Shown here: positions 60,101-64,000 of the stretch, piece after piece | Position numbering within the stretch: the stretch's first letter is position 1 | Layout: every line of letters begins with the position of its first letter | Source of the DNA: Pieris napi | Taxonomy: Eukaryota; Arthropoda; Insecta; Lepidoptera; Pieridae | Assembly: GCF_905475465.1 (NCBI RefSeq) | Contig: NC_062256.1 | Span: 9,805,662-9,869,661 of the forward strand | Direction of reading: 5' to 3' | Length of the DNA stretch: 64,000 nt | The notes under the pieces: generated by a model | Databases searched by the model: none | Told to the model about the DNA's origin: nothing | Seen by the model: the letters and a program-made list of their open reading frames with translations, nothing else | Position numbers and translations under genes: made by a program

Positions 60101-62133
60101 CTACGTAACGCCAAGGGATCAAGCCGCTCCAGAAGTGATTGGTCGTCGATGATTAGGATCGGTCTTCGTTAGTAAAAATATTTTTTACAAAGAAGTAAAC
60201 ATTATTGTTAAATTGATTAGCTTTATAAAGACAAAAAAAAATTCTAGATTTTCTATTTCTAAGCTCAAATAACCTGTCATGTCTTGAGAAGTAGCATACT
60301 ACTATATCTAATATTAAAATTACCAGTTAATGATATAATTGAGATCTTAGAGTAATATTTAACGTATAACAAGACATAAATCTTATCGGAGCTCTATATT
60401 GACTACTTTCACCGCGCGATGCAGACGACATGTAATCTACATTATGTATAACTGATTTCTCACATAAATATACCATTTCCTTTTCTAGAACATATAACAA
60501 CTCTACACTATAATAGCCTCTATAAATTCTTGTATTTTAGTTTCGTTTTCTGGAAGATTATTTAAATCATTAACATAAGGAATGAAACTGTCTCAGAGTA
60601 CTTTTATTTTATAGAGTTACTAGTAAAGTATAATGCAACACTCGCTAAACTCACACTTACAAACTAAAACATAAACGTAAATTATTATAAAAAATCCTTA
60701 ACTATCTAAATGGTTCTATTTTGAACAAGGTTTTACTACGCCTAAATTGTTCTTAAATTTTCCTTTTGAAATGCATTTTAAATATATATGTGATTTTCGA
60801 TAGATATTTTTCGCATAGTATTTCGATATATGTATTCTTTACGACACAATTTTTACGTATACCAACGGAAACAATGCAATATAGGTACATAATCACGAGT
60901 AACCGTTAGCCGCGCCGATAGAAATACATATACAGTTTACATATTGCTCAGGTATGCAACTGCAATGTTATATTTAGAAAAGTCAGTGCATATATTGCAA
61001 ACATGCACACCACCTACACTTATAGGGAGTCAATCTACAATATTATAAATATTATATATGTATTTATAAATACGTAAAGTTTTTGCTATAAAGTTAAATT
61101 ATAAAGCATCAAAGTCAAAAGTAACATTATAGACGGTTAATTGAATTAATGATAGTAAAAGAAACAATAATTTATAATAAATCTTTTCTGAAACATTATT
61201 ACATATTTATTAATACTAACTTACAAAAAGTTACTTTTACAAGATAAAAAACAATAAGTAGGAATAGTTGGAGGAATTGGCTTAAATAATTTCCAATAGG
61301 TTTCTCCTTTTTAGATTAAAATTAATCATCAAATGATATACATAATAATAATCTAATTAGTGTCATTTATTACTATTGTCGATTATAATATATATAAATT
61401 ATAAATATAAATGTGAATGACTGGTTGTTTCAGAGTTGTTATACTAAAAAATGTATCATAATACTATTACTAAACAAACACATTGAAATGGGACTAGGTT
61501 TACCTATTAAATATAATGTATATTTATATGTCCATCATTTAAAAAACCTACATCAAAAAGTTTAGTTGTTTTACTCTTTTTCAATTAATATATTTATCTA
61601 ATAAAATAATAATAAATAAAAAGGTGCAAATTAATTAATCTGATTTTGGTGGACAGATATGAATTTTGTAACTATGTTTAAATTGCCTAGAAATCTTTTA
61701 ATTTTTGACTGCAAAATGATTACTTCATAATAATCAATTAAACAATTTGTACATAAGATTAAATAAATATAATGAAATATTCTGTTTAGTTCAGATAGGA
61801 ACTGTTTCAAAATTCAATGTAAAAATCAAGTGAAATTTACAAGGATCTTATTAATGTTTGAGGTGCACTCCTTAATCTCATATCACACCGATTTTTATAT
61901 ATTATGTTTGACTTTTTAAGAAATGCTCAAGAAATTCTAGAATACAGACCTGAGAATTAGAATATTCTTCTTAATTTTAATGTAAAGGTCTTTAAAAAAG
62001 CTCAGAGCTCCCCGTAATTAAATCACATAAGAATACTCAAGAGAAATGACTTGTAAGAGAGAACTCACCTTAGGCGATCAACAACAGCTTGACGTTTAGG
62101 AGGTAGTATCATTTCTTCCATGGGCTGCAACAT
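30177..62133 (-). CDS. mam: Mastermind, Notch transcriptional co-activator
   Basis: Nine coding exons on the minus strand: 62069-62133, 55807-56014, 46769-47521, 41085-41202, 34048-34164, 31937-32194, 31461-31593, 30943-31018 and 30177-30476. Every junction has GT/AG and the phases sum to 675 aa. The N-terminal motif (residues about 8-75: ILPPKRQAVVDRLRRRIETY, then ALQKRFLEGKAKRQAKK) is the MAM helix that binds the Notch intracellular domain and CSL/Su(H) in the nucleus. Exon 3 has an acidic patch (EDDGDDTFEDLITE). Later exons are rich in Gln, Met and Pro. The C-terminus ends TAQELLNSLDNSFLNDIL, an acidic/hydrophobic activation-like end. An in-frame TAG-TAA lies upstream of Met 62133; Met at 62121 or 62112 could also be used. 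The fly protein is far longer, with large Gln tracts; cassette exons may be missing from this model. Confidence 0.93.
30554..30826. mobile_element. Pogo-like MITE in mastermind intron 8
   Basis: The element runs from CAGTATACGCACCTATAACG (30554) to the inverted end CTGTGTTATAGGGGGAATTACTG, broken here as GTTATAGGGGGAATTACTG (ending 30826). TA lies on both sides (30552-30553, 30827-30828). TA duplication and CAGTA termini fit Tc1/mariner, pogo/Tigger-type MITEs. The motif TATAACGCGG recurs at about 30602 and, as CCTATAACGCGGG, at 30782. It fills 273 bp of a 466-bp intron. Confidence 0.75.
33855..34017 (-). repeat. tRNA-derived SINE, copy 4, internally deleted
   Basis: The tail end (CAGTGGCG..., GGTCTGAGCCTCAGATTTCT) and the head (complement of GGTTCGATCCCCGGCTGTGC, ending CCAACACTGCTC) are both present. 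The middle, including the GACACACGCCGTCGAC and GAACGGTGAAGG blocks, is missing. The copy lies in mastermind intron 5 with its edge 30 bp from the exon 5 donor site, in the same orientation as the gene. Confidence 0.8.
35050..35580 (+). mobile_element. LINE ORF2 end with 3' tail
   Basis: A broken plus-strand frame ends LPSEMRELSLNKFKALVKRK then LINKAFY-stop, the typical C-terminus of an insect non-LTR ORF2 protein. A 3' UTR follows with GCGATTAAAAAGAGTGGCGG, TTCTTGCCAGTTCTTCT and GAACTGGTAGTAAATGTAAA, ending TGATGTGGTCAAGTTTAATA. The same UTR block occurs in the repeats at 14976 and 36982, which ties those to this LINE family. It lies antisense in mastermind intron 4. Confidence 0.7.
36982..37310 (+). 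mobile_element. LINE-like 3' tail repeat, copy B
   Basis: This is the second copy of the repeat at 14976-15310, about 330 bp, starting TTCCCACGAGAATGTAAGTG and ending AATGATTTTGAATTTGAA. The two copies keep the same length and landmarks but differ by many small changes. The TTTGAATTTGAA end is a tail repeat typical of jockey-like LINEs. It lies antisense in mastermind intron 4. Confidence 0.7.
37499..37795 (+). pseudogene. Mariner transposase 3' remnant
   Basis: The frame reads HELGFELLPHPSYSPDLDAR, then YFFLFSDLKRMLAGQKV, then EEVIAEIEAYFEAKDKSYDR, and stops at about 37735. This is the last third of a mariner transposase. The family's YSPDLAPSDY motif, which carries the third catalytic Asp, is altered so that this Asp is lost. 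A short block of about 20 residues near the C-terminus also appears deleted. After the stop, ACAAACTTTTCAGCCCACC resembles the mariner 3' end. No 5' part is nearby, so this is a truncated, inactive copy. Confidence 0.8.
37796..40931. other. Mastermind intron 4, no coding exon seen
   Basis: This AT-rich intron DNA includes a TA-repeat near 38337-38350. A possible MITE at 39576-39857 starts TAGGGTAAGATTGAAAGTC and ends with the roughly inverted GAATGTCACCCTTA. I find no exon with Gln/Met-rich coding that could belong to mastermind. Confidence 0.4.
40932..41056 (+). mobile_element. LINE 3' tail next to mastermind exon 4
   Basis: This is a plus-strand copy of the tail family: TTGAAAGGCCGGCAACGCAC, GGGCGGCGGTATCACTTAAC, AGGTGAGCCTCCTGCC, and a poly-A run at about 41045-41055. 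The poly-A ends about 23 bp from the GTAAGC donor of mastermind exon 4 (intron begins at 41084, read leftwards). The ORF part is absent. Confidence 0.7.
41640..41697 (-). repeat. SINE head fragment
   Basis: GACCTCAGGGTCGAGTGTCG and GCCACTGGGTCAACACTG match the tRNA-like head of the SINE family in minus orientation. The rest of the element is not recognisable. It is a short decayed piece in mastermind intron 3. Confidence 0.55.
42700..42945 (+). mobile_element. LINE 3' tail fragment
   Basis: The segment carries GCTGAGTTTCTTGCCCGTTC followed by TTCTCAGAACATGGCCTCC and, near the end, GACATTCATAAGCATG. This resembles the 3' region of a lepidopteran LINE family related to, but distinct from, the copy at 35050. 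No protein frame is intact. Confidence 0.5.
42967..44337. repeat. Long inverted repeat (630-bp arms) in mastermind intron 3
   Basis: The left arm 42967-43595 and right arm 43708-44337 are almost perfect complements around a 112-bp loop. Landmarks occur in mirrored order in both arms: GGGTTTCATCCTACTGTAAT, CGATCTGAGGTCGGGAAGGG, TTTGCCGGAAATCGAG, ATTCTGACGTCAAAATTTC, CATCCCCTTCC. Differences are mainly in homopolymer lengths plus a few single bases. Each arm has a 66-67-codon frame of nearly the same sequence (42994-43194 minus; 44109-44309 plus), but it is T/P/F-rich and shows no domain. It may be a foldback transposon or a tail-to-tail duplication. The transcript of mastermind would include it as a potential long hairpin. 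Confidence 0.9.
44670..44819. mobile_element. Short MITE, GAAGTTATAC family, copy 1
   Basis: The ends are inverted: GAAGTTATACTTTTGGCGCG at 44670 and AAAGAAGTATAACTTC ending 44819. The inner sequence GATGAGACTAAATTTTTACA then GCGCGCGCACACCGTCACA matches the complement of 63650-63731. This pairs it with the larger copy near the right edge. It has no coding capacity. Confidence 0.65.
44820..46380. other. Mastermind intron 3, no gene seen
   Basis: Unannotated intron DNA. A segment at about 45408-45515 begins TTAACCGCCGACG and ends CAGGTCAAAGGTTAA, a weak inverted pair that may be an old short element. Nothing else is recognisable. Confidence 0.35.
46381..46540. other. GC-rich segment upstream of mastermind exon 3
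   Basis: GC content rises sharply here, with GAAGACGACGCGGTTAGACG and GCAGCGCGCGCACGCTACGC. The segment lies inside intron 3, 3' of exon 3 in transcript direction (exon 3 ends at 46769). It has no long open frame. It might be a regulatory element or an unrecognised mobile fragment. Confidence 0.3.
47560..48096. mobile_element. Pogo/Tigger-type MITE
   Basis: Inverted ends CAGTAGAACCTCGTTAAGTC (47560) and GACTTATAGAGGTTCTACTG (ending 48096) are flanked by TA on both sides (47558-47559; 48097-48098). The ends are the widely shared 'CAGTAGAACCTC...TCGA' type of Tigger-like elements. The body repeats the CCTC.ATA.GTCGAA motif many times on both sides. There is no transposase. It starts 38 bp upstream of the mastermind exon 3 acceptor. 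Confidence 0.85.
48099..49660. other. Mastermind intron 2, no gene seen
   Basis: AT-rich intron sequence. No exon, element end or RNA gene is recognisable. Confidence 0.4.
49665..49860 (+). mobile_element. LINE ORF2 end remnant, copy 1
   Basis: The segment repeats the end of the element at 52290: CTACCCGTTGGTCAGACCAG, GTAAAGACAATTATGGGTCT, GCTGAGGATAGAGT, CGACGTATCGGTTAGGG and CACGACCTTCAGTAATGAAG. Deletions have destroyed the frame. The protein sense is the TRW.DQVKTI...A.DR..WR end of a non-LTR retrotransposon. Confidence 0.6.
50888..52185 (-). mobile_element. Pogo-like DNA transposon, decayed
   Basis: TIRs GGGTAGGGCGGGGCTAGTTG (50888) and the complementary CAACTAGCCCCGCTCTACCC (ending 52185) are flanked by TA (50886-50887; 52186-52187). 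The CTAGTTGAGCA and TAAGTTGAGCA motifs are repeated inside. Read on the minus strand, 51645-51770 encodes a helix-turn-helix-like RRRCSYTAEYLNNAAKAV then NTAAKEFGMG, like the N-terminal DNA-binding part of pogo transposases. Downstream, GSISSLTGGLFEKILATNRI is in another broken frame. The DDE catalytic core is absent, so it is a deleted, inactive copy 1298 bp long. Confidence 0.7.
52290..52620 (+). mobile_element. LINE ORF2 end remnant, copy 2
   Basis: Plus-strand frames read YFGHIARREPNSLDKLVMV and, after a shift, GLNIANATQAEDRVLWRQQ then RASQDRHDFQ-stop. This is the C-terminal end of a non-LTR retrotransposon ORF2 (the FGHI.R...DKL.....W...V end). At least two frame breaks separate these pieces. 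The same end occurs at 49665-49860. It lies antisense in mastermind intron 2. Confidence 0.7.
52945..53095 (-). mobile_element. LINE 3' tail fragment, minus
   Basis: The segment has GGAACATCTGATGTGAAGTG, CTACCGCCGACCATAGACAC, CGCGAGTGCCGGCATTTTAA and CTTGAAGGACCCTAAGTCG. It is the complement of the tail block found at 40932 and the twin of the copy at 59766-59940. A 17-T run splits it internally at about 53047-53063. Confidence 0.6.
53697..53959 (-). repeat. tRNA-derived SINE, copy 5, full length
   Basis: This is the most complete copy. The tail CAGTGACGCTACGACCTCAG begins at 53697. The body holds GTGCCTGACACACGCCGTCT and GCCGGTTTCCTCACGATG. The head ends GCCACTAGGCCAACACTGCT. The B-box complement has one G fewer than other copies (GCCGGGATCGAACC). 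It lies in mastermind intron 2 in the sense orientation. Confidence 0.85.
54757..55291. mobile_element. MITE with 25-bp TIRs and ACA duplication
   Basis: Left GGGTATGTTCCGATATACAC and right GTGTATATCGGAACATACCC are perfect inverted ends that continue to about 25 bp. ACA is found on both sides (54754-54756; 55292-55294). The element is 535 bp with imperfect complementarity further in. The open frame 55047-55307 crosses its right end and is not a gene. It lies in mastermind intron 2, about 500 bp downstream of exon 2 in transcript direction. Confidence 0.8.
56120..56400 (+). mobile_element. LINE ORF2 end remnant, copy 3
   Basis: A broken plus-strand frame gives NIIGEYKANRLRWLGHLDGP followed by SGRRPVEVWRICCS. 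This is the RL.WLGHL...GRRP...W pattern of the end of a non-LTR ORF2 protein. Stop codons and a shift show that it is dead. It begins about 100 bp upstream of mastermind exon 2, antisense to the gene. Confidence 0.65.
56401..58485. other. Mastermind intron 1, no gene seen
   Basis: AT-rich intron DNA. The frame 56777-57028 has a CPTC motif but no splice context and no family resemblance, so I do not call it. Confidence 0.4.
58486..58720 (-). mobile_element. LINE 3' tail, minus orientation
   Basis: Starts ATTCAAATTCAAATTTAAAT, the complement of a TTTGAATTTGAAT tail, followed by CATTTATTCACGTAGGTAAC then ACAATGTACACTTGTGA. This is the complement of the end of the repeats at 14976 and 36982. The unit is truncated inward. 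Confidence 0.6.
59766..59940 (-). mobile_element. LINE 3' tail fragment, minus
   Basis: The segment includes GGAGGCAAACAGGCAGGAGG, CTCACGTGATGTTAAGTGAT, GCCGCCCATGGATTCTCTC and GAGTTGCCGGCCCTTTAAGA, ending CTTGAAGGACCCTAAGTCG. It is the complement of the 40932 tail. It shares its last 45 bp with the 52945 copy, so the two belong to the same LINE subfamily. Confidence 0.7.
59941..62068. other. Mastermind intron 1, proximal part
   Basis: No exon is seen. About 59990-60150 is GC-richer than its flanks and may be another interspersed fragment. The remainder is very AT-rich. Nothing supports a separate gene in the intron. Confidence 0.35.
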
Positions 62134-62760
62134 GTTAGGCGGGTGCTGGGCAGGCGAGGCGCCGGGCAGCAGGCCGCCCGCGCCACCGCCTCCAACCAGA
62201 TGCTCCACGGTGAATCTTTACTACTTTACCTCTGAACTACCATTCTCAGTCCTTAAACTACAGATCAGCGATCAAGTACAGCAACGTAGTGATAACACTA
62301 TGAGATAGTAACAACAGTTCGTCCTATACACTCTTAGCACATTTTTCATGATTACACTTTTACAAGTCACAGCACTTGTACGAGCCTGATTCACACGGTA
62401 CCTTCAAGAGTCACTTAGCTCGCTCCGTCTGCTATCATGTAATTTAACAAACGGAATATTAAAAACAAAACTTGTAAAGTCACATATCAGTCATCGCGAC
62501 TAAGTTTTTAATGCTAGTTGTAACTTCTCAATTTCAGTACTACAAAATCATTCTTTAACACCTTAATGGAATGATAACTTAATGATTTAATATTGTCATT
62601 TCATAGAATTGGAGAATAACTTGAATTTATCATTATCACAATAAACAGTTCAACGCCCACAAGTTCCCAAACACAAGAATTGACTGAAGGCTGAAGCACT
62701 GAAACTGGCTTGACGGGCGCGGGGTACATAACGGCGACTCGGCGACGCTACTTTGAAGTT
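62134..62760 (-). promoter_or_regulatory. Mastermind 5' UTR and probable promoter
   Basis: The first coding exon is preceded in transcript direction by an in-frame TAG-TAA about 70-80 bp upstream of Met 62133, which limits the N-terminus. Further upstream at about 62660-62700 the minus strand has TCAGTG and TCAGTC, which resemble the insect initiator. A GC-richer stretch lies at 62708-62755. This suggests transcription start near 62,690, but it rests on motif inspection only. Confidence 0.4.
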
Positions 62761-63282
62761 TAGCTATAATCTGACATAACCTTAGTGTTGTATACGAATT
62801 GTCGATAAAAAATTAAATTAATTATTCGCTAATATTCTTCTTTGGTAATGTTTACCGACAGGTACCAAAACCTAGAAAAATTAGTAAAATTATGTATTAT
62901 CAAAGCATGAATGAATCTAAGAGATCCTACTACTATTACGGAAATAAAAAAATTTATGACATTTCTGTTTAATTCGACTGCTCGACTCAACGATATCAGT
63001 TCTTGCGTATAAATAAACATCAAGGCTGTGACTAGGAAAGTTATGATTTGATCCGATATTTATGGATTTGATTTTAATTAAGCCTAATCTGTTTTTGTGC
63101 ATCGGAAAAAGTCAGTCCGACCAATTGATTTGATTAACTTTGCCCTAATTTTCGAATAATTCATCCAAAAACTACGGCAAATACAACAATAACAAATATT
63201 TGGAATTTATTTCCGATACAATAGAGTTGGGTAACTTAACAAAAAAAAAAGGGTGCGTGTACTTATGTAGGTACGCGCGTAA

Positions 63283-63731
63283 GAAGGTATACTTCTTTGG
63301 CTTTCTTTATTTTTTTAAAATATTAAATAATTAATAACAAATATTTAACGTTAATAATTTAATAATATTTAATATTTAGTATATTATTCAATTATTAATA
63401 AATATTAATAATAATAATTATTATTATTTATTATTTTATTATATTATTCATTCAATTTAATAACTACGTATGTTTCATAACCTTTTAACTAAGTAACAAT
63501 AGGTCTTTGTAAAAAAACATTGCTAAATTTATTTGAAAAAATAATTATAACTTCTTTATTTGTTTAAAAGGTAAATGTTATTCTATTTCTTTTTACTTGT
63601 AGATTGTCTTATTCCCATCTCGCTCACTCACGCTCGGCGCCCATACTCATAATTTTGTGTCACGGTGCGCGCGCATCGTATAATTTTACTCTCATAAATT
63701 TTTCATAACCCGCCTAAAGAAGTATAACTTC
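63283..63731. mobile_element. MITE, GAAGTTATAC family, copy 2
   Basis: Ends GAAGGTATACTTCTTT (63283) and AAAGAAGTATAACTTC (to 63731) are inverted repeats. The right part (GCGCGCGCATCGTATAATTT, TACTCTCATAAATTTTTCAT) is the complement of the copy at 44670. The centre, about 63300-63470, is an almost pure A/T low-complexity stretch of TAATAATTATTA units. Confidence 0.65.
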
Positions 63732-64000
63732 AAAAATGATCAAAAGATCAGAACAATTAATTAAAGTATGAAACTTATTAATGTATACATATCTGTCTTA
63801 TCATTGCTGTCCGGATCACTTTTTTTTTATGGCTCTGGCACGATTTGTGCATTAGCCAGCGTCAAGTATAGGATTTTAATAATTCGTGCTTGTCTTTAGA
63901 AATTCGACCGTGTCCTCCATGTACGGTTTAGGCACTCGCCCGGTACCGCACAACCTTCCCAAAGGCCGAGAACAAATTTTAAATTAAATTAAAACTTGCC
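63732..64000. other. Right edge, no gene recognised
   Basis: A short end piece. The segment near 63880-63960 is somewhat GC-richer and could be the start of another repeat cut by the window edge. No exon is supported. Confidence 0.35.

Noticed and set aside
63300..63470. Tandem repeat or CRISPR-like array of TAATAATTATTA units
   Set aside because: It is low-complexity A/T DNA without a constant repeat and spacer pattern, inside a MITE in a eukaryotic genome.

Overview
The window is a piece of an AT-rich insect nuclear genome, almost certainly a lepidopteran. I infer this from the intron-rich genes, whose closest family members I recognise are insect or animal proteins. The repeat set fits too: a tRNA-derived SINE seen many times with the same B-box, Helitron ends of the kind common in moths and butterflies, and LINE 3' tails carrying a 'GGCCGGCAACGCACTCGCGAGC'-type block. 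No prokaryotic features are present. All exon borders were read by hand from GT/AG sites and checked for reading phase; every gene model below closes in frame.

Layout: 1-13,096 has no gene I can recognise. It holds repeats: SINEs, LINE tails, a 400-bp foldback element and a 1.6-kb terminal-inverted-repeat (TIR) element. 13,097-15,505 (minus) is a small SUN-domain protein. 16,097-16,708 is a short Helitron with a duplicated 5' end. 17,606-21,043 (minus) is eIF3m in seven exons. 21,607-25,123 (plus) is Elongator subunit ELP4 in seven exons, divergent from eIF3m across 563 bp. 25,344-28,312 (plus) is a tetraspanin in five exons, 220 bp after ELP4. 30,177-62,133 (minus) is mastermind, the Notch co-activator, in nine coding exons over 32 kb, convergent with the tetraspanin. 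62,134-64,000 is the putative mastermind promoter side plus a MITE.

The genes are not a pathway cluster. eIF3m (translation initiation) and ELP4 (tRNA wobble modification) are housekeeping genes that may share a bidirectional promoter. Mastermind is regulatory and has long introns (0.3-8.3 kb) loaded with mobile elements: pogo-like elements, MITEs, a mariner remnant, LINE tails and SINEs.

The most notable non-genic structure is a near-perfect inverted repeat with about 630-bp arms and a 112-bp loop inside mastermind intron 3 (42,967-44,337). If transcribed with the gene it would fold into a long dsRNA hairpin. Other observations are a MITE filling most of a 466-bp intron, several transposable elements sitting within about 30 bp of 5' splice sites, and a mastermind model (675 aa) much shorter than the fly protein.
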